Source: Bathymodiolus brooksi (lineage: Eukaryota > Mollusca > Bivalvia > Mytilida > Modiolidae). Taken from it: a stretch of DNA of 64,000 nucleotides. The stretch lies in assembly GCA_963680875.1 (NCBI GenBank), contig OY804579.1, forward strand, positions 84,991,095-85,055,094. Reading direction: 5' to 3'. A program made the translations under genes and the position numbers. The notes under the pieces were generated by a model. That model had not been told where the DNA came from, made no database searches, and worked only from the letters and a program-made list of their open reading frames with translations. Shown here piece after piece: positions 54,565 to 64,000 of the stretch (position 1 is its first letter; every line of letters begins with the position of its first letter).

Positions 54565-54870
54565 AAAAGGTTGAAGATACTTAAGGGGTAATCAGACAAC
54601 GTAAATCGAACAAGGAAAGACAACACAATTACCAAAAGAAAAAACACAAAAGGACAAACAACGATCTACAAAAAAATAAATAAAACAACTAAAGATCGAG
54701 TAACAAGAACCCCACTAAAACCGGGGGTGAACGCAGGTGCTCCGGAAGGATAAGCAGTTCCTGCCCCACATGTGACACGTGTCGTATTAATCTTGTTACA
54801 AACTCGGTGATAAATCATGAATGAGGAAAGGACAGGATTGTGATTACGACACGGAACCAAGAACGGAAAG
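54565..54870 (-). repeat. Family A tail
   Basis: GAAGATACTTAAGGGGTAAT, CAATTACCAAAAGAAAA, GATCGAGTAACAAGAACCCC, AGGAAAGGACAGGATTGTGA. Confidence 0.75.
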
Positions 54871-55150
54871 ATATATAATAGGACATAATGTTGGAAGCTA
54901 CTATATGCAAACAAACACGAACAACATAAATAGGAAATTAGCCCTCTTACAAACAACTTGGGGTAAGACGAACCGAACATTGTTTTAAACTATCAAGTCG
55001 CGTGATTTTATACATTTATTGGCATTCTCGAGACATGAGTCTCGTTACTATTTGAAATAATAAATACTAGTACTTTTCTGTATCTCACATGGGAACCAGT
55101 ATATTCGATATTCCAGAGCTTTTAGTTCCTATCATGATTTCCTTGATAGA
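54871..55150. other. Spacer between C4-like genes
   Basis: CACGAACAACATAAATAGG...CCTCTTACAAACAACTTGGG looks like a family B middle segment on the minus strand; otherwise nothing. Confidence 0.45.
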
Positions 55151-55154
55151 GGGT

Positions 55155-55315
55155 TGCTGATAACAAGGAAGCTACTAAACCAAGGGTTCCTAGTGGCTAA
55201 GTTGAAGTCATCGCTTCGAAAGCGTTACGGTCGCCACCATGACTTGCTTAAACGTTACTGAGTATCTGTGTCACATCCTTGATTGCCTCTTCAGTTTTCT
55301 CTAACATTTATTAAA
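55155..55315 (+). pseudogene. Penelope-like (tentative) RT C-terminal fragment joined to family B end
   Basis: One frame reads LLNQGFLVAKLKSSLRKRYG, RHHDLLKRY-stop, VSVSH, then jumps to GATTGCCTCTTCAGTTTTCT, a family B terminus: an internally deleted copy. Confidence 0.55.
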
Positions 55316-55324
55316 TGAATGCAG

Positions 55325-55560
55325 TTATAGATGCGTGGCTGACTTGTTAATGTCTTTGTCTTATGACCACAAGTCTACGACCACTGATGTTGATTCGAGC
55401 CCCCTAAACCTACATAAAGTGTTAATGTACAGAGACAACTACTCATGACCCGGGGATTCACATGTCAATTTGATATAACTGTCTGAAGCTTTCTTTACCA
55501 TTTGCTCTGGTAGTCATGATATTTGCATAAGAGTTGTTTAAAGTGACGATAAACACAAAT
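55325..55560 (+). repeat. SINE type 3 (tRNA-Leu/Ser-like head)
   Basis: GGCTGACTTGTTAATGTC (A-box-like), TGATTCGAGCCCCC (B-box-like), ACTCATGACCCGGGGATTCA, GGTAGTCATGATATTTGCAT. A better copy is at 62408-62630. Confidence 0.6.
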
Positions 55561-55644
55561 AACATAAATCTAATGAGGAAATTGACTATTGTTTCAATAG
55601 AGAAAAGTAGGAAGAGGCATACAATAGTCCGCGCATTTTGTTTT

Positions 55645-55880
55645 ATCATTTTTGTACGACGGGTGCCACTAGTGGAGCAGGAACTGATTACCCATCCGGA
55701 GCACCTGAATTCATTTCCGGTTTTTAGTGGGGTTCGTGTTACTCGAACTTTAGTTTGATGTGTATGTTTTGTAGATAGTTGTTTGTCCTTTTGTACTTTT
55801 TCTTTTGGCCATTATGTTGTCTGTTCTTCTTCAATTTACAGATTCTGATTACCCCTTTGGTATCTTCAAACCCTCTTTCA
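55645..55880 (+). repeat. Family A tail
   Basis: ACGACGGGTGCCACTAGTGG, GTTTTTAGTGGGGTTCGTGT, GATTACCCCTTTGGTATCTT. Confidence 0.75.
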
Positions 55881-55944
55881 ATAGAGAAAAGTAGGAAGAA
55901 GCATACAATAGTCAGTGCATATTGTTTTATCATTTCTTACTGTT

Positions 55945-56038
55945 ACGTAATCGACACAATTATGCTGTTCTTATCTAATACTGTCCTCTACGTAATATAT
56001 TATTTGGACTTGCTATACCTACGTATTCACAGGTAAAA
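55945..56038 (+). promoter_or_regulatory. Conserved 5' flank of C4-like gene 2
   Basis: As for gene 1: ACGTAATCGACACAATTATG, CTGTTCTTATCTAATACTG (GATA-type site), TACGTAATATATTATTTGG, TATTCACAG before GTAAAAATG. Confidence 0.4.
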
Positions 56039-56285
56039 ATGTCTAAACCATTATTGTTTATAATAATTTTGATCTTTGTGTCATTGGAATTTTTACAAAG
56101 CAATGCTAATGGAGAAAAATCAAAGAGACTGTTGTTAAATGATCCAGATATTGTTCATGCACGACTAAGTCAATTAGAAAAGAAACAGCAGGAAATGACA
56201 GGGCAAATATTACAACTGCAAGGTGACCTTAGCAGTGAAAAGACAAAAACTTCTATTCTCGAACAGACAATTTACACACTGCAGA
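56039..56285 (+). CDS. C4-like gene 2, exon 1 (signal peptide + coiled coil), intact
   Basis: MSKPLLFIIILIFVSLEFLQ signal peptide, then SKRLLLNDPDIVHARLSQLE, KKQQEMTGQILQLQGDLSSE, KTKTSILEQTIYTLQ. 82 codons plus one base to donor GCAGA|GTAAGT. It has the shortest coiled coil of the three genes, with about one Q-rich heptad. With exons 57362-57433 and 59349-59821 it gives a 263-residue secreted protein and the only complete frame of the trio. It lacks any Gly-X-Y collagen repeats, so oligomerisation is presumably by the coiled coil. Confidence 0.85.
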
Positions 56286-56619
56286 GTAAGTTTTCTTTTC
56301 TTATTGTAGACATCCGTTACTTAAAGTAATCACAAACGACAATTAAAAAAGATCTAACCACAACGCATACTGTTTATACCGTTGGAACAATGTAAGTTGG
56401 TTGACACACAAAAAAAGTAAAAACGGAATGGAAGTTATATCTTTATTCGTCGATTGTTGAAGACAGTGGAAAATACATTAATTTGTTTTAGACAAGTGTT
56501 ACATGTTCTTGTATACATCCATGAAAGTCTAATACGGCATTTGTTTTATATAATCAAAACGGTCGTGAAAACTTGTTTCGATCCCAGTAAATGATACACT
56601 GTCGGTTGTTTAACGTCTA

Positions 56620-56805
56620 GTGACAAATATTTCATGCATATTCAGGGGTATAATAAATCCAAACTTATATAGAACTATAAACGAGTGTGATAGGAACAAT
56701 CGGGGCGATTACTTTTGTCTATTACTGGAAAAATGTGAAGAGGTAGGGACGGTATATGCATACTCTACAAAAGAAGCACATGTATGTAAAGTGCAGGGAC
56801 CATGA
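56620..56805 (+). other. Unidentified 61-codon ORF in intron 1
   Basis: YRTINECDRNNRGDYFCLLL and KCEEVGTVYAYSTKEAHVCK has a balanced composition and four cysteines, unlike the repeat shadows around it. No family is recognised and it is absent from gene 1's intron. It could be a repeat remnant. Confidence 0.2.
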
Positions 56806-56854
56806 CACCCTCCAAACACATTAATCACGTTGATCCACGGTCAGGTTTTCTGTA

Positions 56855-57021
56855 TTATATTTGTAACTTCCCCATCGACAGGACGATGTCGATCCGACAT
56901 CCTTATGTTTTATGTGCAAGTTTTGTAGATCGCTGTTTTTCTTTTTGAACTCTTTTCTTTTGGCCATTGTGTTGTCTGTTCTTCTTCGATATACGGATTA
57001 TGATTACTCCTTTGGTATCTT

Positions 57022-57056
<35 letters not shown>

Positions 57057-57060
57057 CTCA
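56855..57060 (+). repeat. Family A tail followed by (TA)n
   Basis: TTTTGTAGATCGCTG, TCTTTTGGCCATTGTGTTGTC, TACTCCTTTGGTATCTTC, then about 14 TA repeats at 57026-57054. Confidence 0.7.
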
Positions 57061-57361
57061 TATTTTTCTAGTGTATATGATAGCACGTGTCGATCTAGTT
57101 TATATACACATTGTGTAGCTCTGACATGTTTTAGAGTTTTTAGGTTGAAATGTGTTTATTGTCTTGGACGCTAATGTTGAACGCATATTGAAAGGGAATG
57201 GGTATTCGTAATTGCTACACAAATGTATCATATGAAAATTTGGAATCAATTTGAGATAAGAATCCCATCTGAATTAGATTCAAAATTATAGACTATTCTT
57301 AAGATAATAAATATTTAGAAATTAATGAAATTAATCAGTCTGTTTTTTTCCATTCTGTTAG

Positions 57362-57433
57362 GCCATGGTTCTACATACGTACGATGGGGAAGATCTCAAT
57401 GTTCAGCACCAAATACAGAAATCATATATGAAG
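57362..57433 (+). CDS. C4-like gene 2, exon 2 (72 nt)
   Basis: Acceptor CATTCTGTTAG, donor GTACGT, phase 1-1. HGSTYVRWGRSQCSAPNTEI, IYEG. Confidence 0.85.
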
Positions 57434-57829
57434 GTACGTTGTTTCTACCAAAAAAATTCGCATAAATATTTATTTGAAGTTCATGTGGAAAGTAGGATAT
57501 CGATTGGCCAATAGCTGCCTCCTAACAGTCAATGGATGCGGAAAGTAGAATTTTGATTGATTAACTGTCAAAGAATTACGTAATGTTTCTTTATACGAAA
57601 CCATTCTCTTCCAAAATCCATAACGATCATCAGTCTCAACAAAACAGAAGATTTTTTCCTTTATCACTAAGTTACAGAGGCCAAAAATAGACAACATTAA
57701 TGTCAACAACATACAAAGCATAAAATCAACATCACTGCCCTTTCCATGCACATTAACAAGGATATGAATGTAGATGAACACGAGAGACTGTCCAACATTA
57801 CACTTAAACACAAATTAAAGTAAAGGAAC

Positions 57830-58140
57830 ATCGCTTTTATTGTTACTCTGATTCTACCAAAACGTTCTCTGAAACTGATATCATCAACATGCTCGAGTTT
57901 TTGATTTACAACATATTTGTTATGCTTGGTGGACGTGTTTTTCAACAGACAGTTGGCATACCTATGGGTACAAACTGTGCTCCTCTTCTCACCGACTTGT
58001 TCCTTTATTCGCATGAGGCAGACTTGATACAGGGGCTTCTCAAGAATAATGAAAAGAAGCTAGCCCGATCCTTTAATTTCACGTTCCGCTATATAGATGA
58101 CGTCCTTTCACTAAATAATTATAGGTTTGATGTTAAACGT
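57830..58140 (+). pseudogene. Penelope-like (tentative) reverse transcriptase core fragment
   Basis: INMLEFLIYNIFVMLGGRVF, QQTVGIPMGTNCAPLLTDLF, LYSHEADLIQGLLKNNEKKL and NFTFRYIDDVLSLNNYRF. GIPMG and YIDD are RT motifs B' and C, with catalytic aspartates present. It is cut off after YRF. The element family is my assignment by RT style; a related non-Penelope clade is possible. It lies in intron 2 of C4-like gene 2 and is not seen as such in gene 1. Confidence 0.7.
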
Positions 58141-58394
58141 GTCCACACCGATCGGACATGGTGCCTGTTGACGGGCAGCTGGACCTGTCGAACAGGTTGA
58201 TCTGTCCACCAAAGCGAAATATTCGGTCTTTCTAGACTGAAATTCTATCATTCATTTTTTGTCAGAGAGCAAGGATGGCCAGATTGCACCTGTTGTTAAT
58301 CTATAAGATGACAGACGACCACCAACAGCACACTCAGTACTTGTCATAACTCTCGACATTTTAACATAACATTTTGCATAGAGATATACAACGA
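58141..58394. repeat. Intron 2 segment shared with gene 1
   Basis: Counterpart of 52263-52540. Confidence 0.65.
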
Positions 58395-58515
58395 AATCTT
58401 TCTGTGTTGTGTTTTTTGTTTTCTTTGTTTTCGTTCTATGTCTTGTGTACCAAATGTTGCCAGTGCCTCTGGATTGTCTATTCTTGATTGCACTTTCGTT
58501 TTTCTCTAAAGTTTA
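58395..58515 (+). repeat. Family B tail
   Basis: TTTCTGTGTTGTGTTTTTTG, CCTCTGGATTGTCTATTC, GATTGCACTTTCG. Confidence 0.65.
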
Positions 58516-58904
58516 TTTCAGAAACGCGCCTTTCTTATTTTCATATACAAGAGTTAGGTTTCCAGCATTTTCATGCGATATTACAAATATAAACATTGTC
58601 AAATATAATGACATCTTTTCAAAATTATAACTGCTATTGATTTTTTTACACTACAGTGTTATGTTGTAAATTAATGCATTGATACAAACATCACTAAGAC
58701 CAAACAGAACAACACTTCTCATCGGAACACTTCTTAATGCATTCACGTCAATTCCGAACACGTAAACTTGCATTTTCAATGCATACAACACTAAAATGAG
58801 ACATTACAGCGAGAAAGATCCCATTCTAGGTCTTGGTCTTTGAATAAATAAGCATACGATCATGAACATACTATACAATAATTAGAATATTGAAATGAAT
58901 AGAA

Positions 58905-59278
58905 TGAGCGAGTGAGTGATTTGAGTGATTGTTGTTTAACGCCAACTCAGCAATATTTCAGCTATATCATGGCGAGAACACGTTTATTTTCAATGAAATT
59001 AGGTCAGCTTTGTACTAGACCAACACGCTTAGTTGGATTTTTGTAGTGTTAGTTCACTGAAACACCAATCCGCGGATAGACATATCGCCCCACTTGGACA
59101 CATTATCCTGATTCCGAGCCAACAAGTCTTTGCTCTTTCGACATAATGCTACGTGCTAAGCGGAGGAGAAACAGCAAATACCAATTTCGTAGTCTTTAGT
59201 TTGACTCGATAGGAGACCGAACCCACCATTTACCACTCGTGGCGAACACGGTAACCATTACACCACCAATGCGGTGAA
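58905..59278 (-). mobile_element. SINE type 2, full length
   Basis: On the minus strand the head is tRNA-like (CACCGCATTGGTGGTGTAAT...GGGTTCGGTCTCC). The body is GATTCCGAGCC..., and the 3' end is GCTGAGTTGGCGTTAAACAA, CAATCACTCAAATCACTCAC. It is absent from intron 2 of gene 1, so it was inserted after duplication or lost there. Confidence 0.75.
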
Positions 59279-59348
59279 TGAATAAAATATTTACAAACAT
59301 TAACAATTATCATGAACTATTATTGAGATGAATTATATCTTTCAATAG

Positions 59349-59821
59349 GTTATGCAGCTGGCGAAAAGTACTCCCACGCTTCCAGCTATACAGGCGGTGC
59401 ATCCAATATGTTGTGTCTTCCCAGTAATCCTGAACTCAGTAACAAAACAATATCAACTGCAAGCCTAATTTATGGAACAGAATATGGGGATAGTACATAT
59501 TTTGGAACTGGTGCTGGTAATGAAGATGTTCCTTGTGCAGTATGTAGAAGCACAAACACGTCATCCTCGTTGATGATTCCCGGTAGGAAATCTTGTTTTG
59601 CAGGATGGAAGAAAGAATATGATGGTATTATAGCATCGGGTGCCTATACGCATGCTGCTTCGTCTTTCATTTGCATTGATGCCCATCCTACCTATATAAC
59701 AGGAGGAAGTAGGAGCAACAATGATAATCTTATCTATGTAACAGCAATGAAATGTGGTTCATTGCCATGTCCGCCTTACAAAGATAATCTGGAATTATTC
59801 TGTGTCGTTTGCTCCAAATAA
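59349..59821 (+). CDS. C4-like gene 2, exon 3 (cysteine-rich C-terminal domain)
   Basis: Acceptor CTTTCAATAG, phase 1. Same architecture as 53183-53652: GYAAGEKYSHASSYTGGASN, MLCLPSNPE, an NKT sequon, EDVPCAVCRSTNTSSSLMIP, GRKSCFAGWKKEYDGI, AMKCGSLPCPPY, LFCVVCSK-stop. Differences from gene 1 cluster before EDVPC (a two-residue-longer loop) and around YTHAASSFICIDAHP, where Cys replaces Ser. Stop TAA lies inside AATAAA. Confidence 0.88.
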
Positions 59822-59929
59822 AACTGATACAACTTGTATATAACTTTTTCCTTACAATATTTTAGTATGATATTTACAATAGCGCCAGTCATAATAGTCA
59901 AATCAAAGTACGATAGCTAGATCGTGGGT

Positions 59930-60145
59930 CAAAGCAAAGAATATAAAATGGGTATTTGCTGCTTTTCTTCTAATAGTAATCACACAGAAGTAAAGAACAA
60001 CAGCAAAAGAAGCAGAATAATATGTCCGAGCGGAGAAGCACGTTCACCCGTGGTCTTCAACTTCATGTTATTGAAATGTTCTCGCCTTGCTATATCTGAA
60101 AAGCGCTCACTTGGCGATAAACAACAATCACTAGCTCACTCATCA
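59930..60145 (+). repeat. SINE type 2, diverged, downstream of gene 2
   Basis: Counterpart of 53755-53935 plus 54170-54215, without the nested SINE type 1 (TATATCTGAAAAGCGCTCAC intact). Confidence 0.65.
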
Positions 60146-60239
60146 ATCTGTGTGATTTGAGTCTTGGATTTCAGATAACATAAAACCTTCGTAAGAATAT
60201 ATTCCTGTCAAGTATGGTTACAATTGGATGAACAATCTT

Positions 60240-61015
60240 GAAACTAATTTATCAAATTGTCAGGTAAATAAACGTTAGAGGATACCGAAGAGGTAATCAA
60301 AAATGGACAATCCAGAGAAACTGGCAACATAGAGTACACAAGACGACGAAAAACAACACGTAAACACAACACAATATGTGGTGGACACCACCATGTGCAA
60401 ACAAACACAAATAACGTAAATAAAACATAAGCTCTCCTACAAACAACTGAATGTATAGACGAACCGAACATCGTTTGTATGCGGAATGCGGAACACGGAA
60501 CACGCAACGTAATGACACACAATAGGACAACACAAAACCCTAAAAAGATGAGGAACAAGGTCCCCACCAAAAAACCTGAGGTGAACTCTGGTGCTTCTCG
60601 TATATTCAGTCAATTCCGGTCAAAATCTTGGCAGTGATAGAGGAAAGGAAAAAGTATACGTAAAAAGTAAAAGATCCATTGTCATTTAAGATATGTATAT
60701 TTCGTAAAAATAAACCAGATCGTGATGATGACCGTATAATTTTTGTACCGATGACTTCAACCTAGGAGCAACATAACCTTGTTTGAGTAGCTTTTGCATC
60801 AGCATCTGAGCTATGTCCAGAAATCACAGTACTGGGCATAAGTTCTAGAATAATGTATGAGTTGTGAAATGTAAGCTCCATTCGCTGGAGATGCTTGAAT
60901 ATTGCTACTGATAAAAGGAAGTTGACTACTGGAAAATTGAAGTCCATCCAGATGCTGCTGGAATGTTGCTACATATAAATGGAAAGTTCACAATGGGAAA
61001 ACTTAAATCGTCTTT
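60240..61015 (-). pseudogene. Penelope-like (tentative) RT thumb/C-terminus with family B 3' UTR
   Basis: Minus strand from 61015: FPIVNFPFICSNIPAASG, then frame breaks, ASPANGAYISQLIHYSRTYA, YVAPRLKSSVQKLYGHHHDL, and down to 60240 the complete family B tail (TTGCCAGTTTCTCTGGATTG, CTCTTCGGTATCCTCTAACG). It is the longest 3' copy in the window. A local duplication (FNFPVVNF again at ~60945) splits the coding part. Confidence 0.65.
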
Positions 61016-61279
61016 TTTTCCGTAAACTTGAGTTGTTAACTGGCCCTCATGGTCAATATCGAGGTATAGGTCAAGTCAAGGTATGAAGAAGACCTAGCTG
61101 TATCAGTGGTATTATTTATTTCATGCTCAATGGGATTGCCTTATTGTGCAGATACAATATTAAGACTATCACTTTTAAATTTGTCCACGATTTTCATTAT
61201 CTAAATATACAAATACTCGACTGTTCTAGTAGCCATATTGTAATACTAATCTGTGTCGTCTTGTCCGTCCAAAGTACAT
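61016..61279. other. No gene recognised
   Basis: Spacer between retroelement pieces. Confidence 0.5.
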
Positions 61280-61420
61280 GTCAGGTTCAGGAAAATTTGA
61301 AGATAGCAAAGAAGGATTACGAAGGATAAGGAATATAATGGCCAAAAGTGTAAAGACAAACAATGGTCCACAAAACACTACAGAGAACAACAAGACCCCC
61401 TTAAAAATAACCGGGAGATA
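61280..61420 (-). repeat. Family A tail, terminal part
   Basis: AATTTGAAGATAGCAAAGAA, ATAATGGCCAAAAG, AACAAGACCCCCTTAAAAATA. Confidence 0.6.
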
Positions 61421-61504
61421 GCTGTAGTATTCTAGGAGGATTAACTAATTTTAAGTTTTTCAACACCCTTTCAACTTTGACACAATAAAGTAAGACTGTA
61501 AGAA

Positions 61505-61980
61505 TAAAACTGCCGCGAATATTTTGCAGTATTTTAACTTTGATTTTCAATTTCAGAAGATTCAAACCCGAGACAAATATGTATTTTTCCACATAAACAC
61601 AGAAGGGGTTCCCCTTGGTTAAGTTGAAGTCATCACTTCGAAAGTTTTTCGGACTTGCTTAACCGTTATGGAATATCTGTGTCACAAATGACCACGGATA
61701 TGTTCCACTTGACGTAAACACTTCCCGGTCCTTTCCTTATTCATGATTTATCACCGGGTTTGTAACTAGACTAACACGACGTGTGCCACTAGTGGAGCAG
61801 GAACTGCCTACCATTCCGGAGCCCCCGGATTTTAGTCGGGTTCGTGTTACTCGATCTTTAGTTTTATGTGTATGTTTTGTAGATCTTTGTTTGTCCTTTT
61901 GTCCTTTTTCTTTTGGTCATTGTGTTGTCTGTTCTTCCATTTACTGATTCTGATTACTCCTTTGGTATATTCAAACTCTT
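61505..61980 (+). pseudogene. Duplicated flank with RT C-terminal and family A 3' UTR
   Basis: Counterpart of 49225-49790: CTGCCGCGAATATTTTGCAG, GAAGATTCAAACCCGAGACA, LKSSLRKF-like coding, then family A to ACTCCTTTGGTATATTC. A ~45-bp deletion and a shortened coding stretch distinguish it. Confidence 0.65.
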
Positions 61981-62077
61981 TTTATGATATACGACAAATC
62001 CATATACAAAGTCGTATATAAATTAGAACACTATTTTATGATTATCTATTTCTGTATATCGAATTCACTTCATATTT

Positions 62078-62205
62078 CGGAATCACAACATCGTCTCTGA
62101 CTTCGGAATCACATTATCATCTCTGACTTCCGAATGGCAATATCGCTCCCACTTTGAAATAAAAATGTCACGTGTGACTTCGAAATCACATTCCCACTTC
62201 TCAGT
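62078..62205. repeat. Degenerate ~28-bp tandem (GACTTCGGAATCAC)
   Basis: TCGGAATCACAACATCGTCT, CTGACTTCGGAATCACATTA, CTGACTTCCGAATGGCAATA and so on. A shorter version is at 49048-49090. Confidence 0.7.
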
Positions 62206-62407
62206 TCGAATTAGGGTTCACAATTAGGCCGCCGACTGTGTACGATCAAAAACGCCCTTAAAAATGCCAATGCATCGAATCTTAATGCAATTTTCCAACT
62301 GTTTGTGCATTGTTGTTATAACATAGATTGTTGAAGATCTATAAATCTAATATTGGCCCATGCGGATCAGTGCAATATAACATGCTTCCTTGTTGAAGTG
62401 GGTTATG

Positions 62408-62630
62408 GATAGGTGGCTGAGTGGTTACGGTCTTTGACTTATGACCACTGGTTTGATTCGAGCCCCCTAAGCTTACCTAAAGTGTTAATGATTCGAGAAA
62501 GCTACTCATGACCCGGTGTTTCACAGGTCAATTTGATATAAATATCTGCAGCTGTCCTACCTATCTGGTCTGGTAGTCATGACATTTGCATAACAGTTGT
62601 TGAAAGTGAAGATAAATACAAATAATATAA
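62408..62630 (+). repeat. SINE type 3 (tRNA-Leu/Ser-like head)
   Basis: GGTGGCTGAGTGGTTACGGTC (A-box region) and TGGTTTGATTCGAGCCCCCT (B box) are strongly tRNA-Leu/Ser-like. It then runs CATGACCCGGTGTTTCACAG and CTGGTCTGGTAGTCATGACA. Not a functional tRNA gene: no acceptor stem closes. Confidence 0.7.
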
Positions 62631-62654
62631 ACTAAAGAGGAAAGTGACTGTTGT

Positions 62655-62800
62655 TTCGTGTTACTCGATCTTTAGTTTTATGTGTAGTGTTTTGTAGATG
62701 GTTGTTTGCCCTTTTGTCCTTTTCCTTTTGGCTATTGTGTTGTCTGTTCTTCTTCAATTTACAGATTCTGATTACCCCTTTGGTATCATCAAACCCTTCT
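62655..62800 (+). repeat. Family A tail, terminal part
   Basis: GTGTTACTCGATCTTTAG, TTTTGTAGATGGTTGTTTGCC, TTACCCCTTTGGTATCATC. Confidence 0.7.
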
Positions 62801-62864
62801 TTCAATAGGGAAAAGTAGGAAGAAGCATACAATAGTCAGTGCATATTGTTTTATCATTTCTTAC

Positions 62865-62962
62865 TGTCACGTAATCGACACAATTATGCTGTTCTTATCT
62901 AATACTGTCCTCTACGTAATATATTATTTGGACTTGTTATACCTATTTGTTCACAGGTAAAA
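62865..62962 (+). promoter_or_regulatory. Conserved 5' flank of C4-like gene 3
   Basis: CACGTAATCGACACAATTAT, CTGTTCTTATCTAATACTG, CTACGTAATATATTATTTGG, TTCACAG|GTAAAAATG, as in genes 1 and 2. Confidence 0.4.
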
Positions 62963-63326
62963 ATGTCTAAGCCATTTTTGTTTATAGTAATTGGGATTTT
63001 TGTGTTATTGGAATTTTTACAAAGATACGCTAATGCAGAAAAATCAAAGAGACTCTTGTTAAATGATCCAGATATTGTTCATGCACGACTAAGTCAATTA
63101 GAAAAGAAACAACAGGAAATGTCTGGCCAAATGTCAAGACAAATATCACAACTGCAAGGGCAAATATCACAACAGCGAGGGAAAACATCACAGCTGCAAG
63201 GACATATATCACAACAGCAAGGCAATATATAGCAATAGCAAGGACAAATATCACAACTGCAAAGTGACATAAACAGTGAGAAGATCAAAACCTCTGTCCT
63301 CGAACAGACAATTCACACGATGCAGA
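62963..63326 (+). pseudogene. C4-like gene 3, exon 1, two in-frame stops
   Basis: MSKPFLFIVIGIFVLLEFLQ signal peptide, SKRLLLNDPDIVHARLSQLE, then the longest heptad run of the three genes (QISQLQGQISQQRGKTSQLQ). TAG at 63230-63232 and 63236-63238 interrupt the coiled coil without a frame change, and the same frame continues to donor GCAGA|GTAAGT in phase 1. Further exons, if any, lie beyond the window. Confidence 0.75.
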
Positions 63327-63338
63327 GTAAGTTTTCTT

Positions 63339-64000
63339 GCAATGATAACATCAAAGGAGTGGGAAATTTGTCAAGTCCTGGATGCAGCGAAATCAACGTC
63401 ATGAGCCTTTTTAATACTATTCCAAAAACTAAACGTAGCCATGGTCATAAAAGAATTCAACATCCAAATGTCAAAAAGTCCTCTAAACCAAGAACGCTAC
63501 AAGATACTTTTAATGATTTACTTTCTAATATACAGAAACCTCTTGGAATTCATCACATTCGTACAATCTTATTTTCACTACCTGTAAACTACCTCAAAGA
63601 TCTTAGGGATTTTGGACTTGACAAAGGAGGCGTAGATCCTTTTTCTCCTAAGTACAGATTGTCTAGTATTACATGTGACGTGGCGTCCTTTCGTCTTTTC
63701 AAACCAGTTCGATCTGAACTTCTTCATGATAACAACAGAAAATTCCTCCATATTCCGTTTGCTAACAAAGGAATCGATGCTAATAACATCAGCATCATTC
63801 TTAATAGAAAAGAGGTCGTAAAAGAAATTCCACCATATTTCAAAAATCAATCTGTTCCCATTGTCTCTTATAGCTACACTAACAGCATTGGCCGTAAAAT
63901 TTTCACCTACAAAGAAGCATTGCAAGATATTAACATAGAAGAGTACCTTAAGAATCCTCTGACTTGTGACTGCTCCCACTCTCCTTTTCAATACAACCCA
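63339..64000 (+). mobile_element. Penelope-like (tentative) RT element, N-terminal part, open to window edge
   Basis: Starts ~12 bp after the exon 1 donor of C4-like gene 3, where genes 1 and 2 continue with ordinary intron. ATG 63401 opens a frame of 200 codons with no stop to the edge: MSLFNTIPKTKRSHGHKRIQ, KPLGIHHIRTILFSLP, KYRLSSITCDVASFRLFKPV, GRKIFTYKEAL, NPLTCDCSHSPFQ. These resemble the N-terminal region of the RT whose core is at 57830-58140 (assignment by family recall, not alignment). Its undamaged frame suggests a young insertion. Confidence 0.55.

Noticed and set aside
57470..58014. Two minus-strand ORFs in intron 2 of gene 2
   Set aside because: Overlap the plus-strand RT core with GIPMG and YIDD motifs; shadows.
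62408..62480. tRNA-Leu/Ser gene
   Set aside because: A and B boxes are present, but the acceptor stem does not close and the sequence continues as a SINE; also duplicated at 55325.

Overview
The window is a eukaryotic, AT-rich, intron-containing and very repeat-rich stretch. It most likely comes from a bivalve mollusc, probably a mytilid mussel. This is an inference from three things: a tandem family of short-chain collagen C4-like genes, several tRNA-derived SINE types that end in CAAACAAACAA or TCACTCACTC tails, and 'pearl'/Helentron-like elements built from ~160-bp tandem cores. There is no bacterial gene organisation.

Layout. 1-7.2 kb: a decayed Ty3/gypsy integrase remnant, a minisatellite, a clean ~724-bp inverted-repeat transposon with target duplication, and a 3.4-kb array of a ~331-bp dimeric satellite. 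7.3-23 kb: nested transposons. A Helentron-like element (9079-11572) sits inside a LINE tail whose empty site also lies in the window. A second copy (12694-19398) was split by a 4.76-kb Tx1/L1-like LINE with an 11-bp target duplication. A dead CR1/Jockey-like LINE and a third Helentron-like copy follow. At 23.6 kb is an isolated phase 1-1 exon encoding a Cys-rich EGF/EB-like module. 25-29 kb holds foldback palindromes, SINE pieces and a MITE candidate.

29.2-44.5 kb: two paralogous genes (29245 and 40591) for a DZIP3-like HEPN-type domain carrying a conserved six-cysteine cluster. Each is followed by a 45-nt phase-0 exon encoding the start of a transmembrane helix, so they are probably membrane-anchored. 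Between them lie a ~1.9-kb satellite of ~52-bp self-complementary monomers, (TA)n, SINEs and a 31-bp minisatellite.

49-64 kb: three direct tandem copies (~6-7 kb period) of a three-exon gene: signal peptide plus coiled coil, a short linker exon, then the cysteine-rich C4-like domain. The middle copy (56039-59821) has intact frames. The first has a frameshift in exon 1. The third has two in-frame stops and a retroelement inserted just after its exon 1 donor. Truncated 3' ends of a Penelope-like (tentative) reverse-transcriptase element are scattered through 25-63 kb. They explain two otherwise anonymous repeat families, called A and B below.

The real host genes appear to be the two HEPN/TM genes, the three C4-like genes and the EGF-like exon. 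Nearly everything else is mobile or tandem-repeat DNA.
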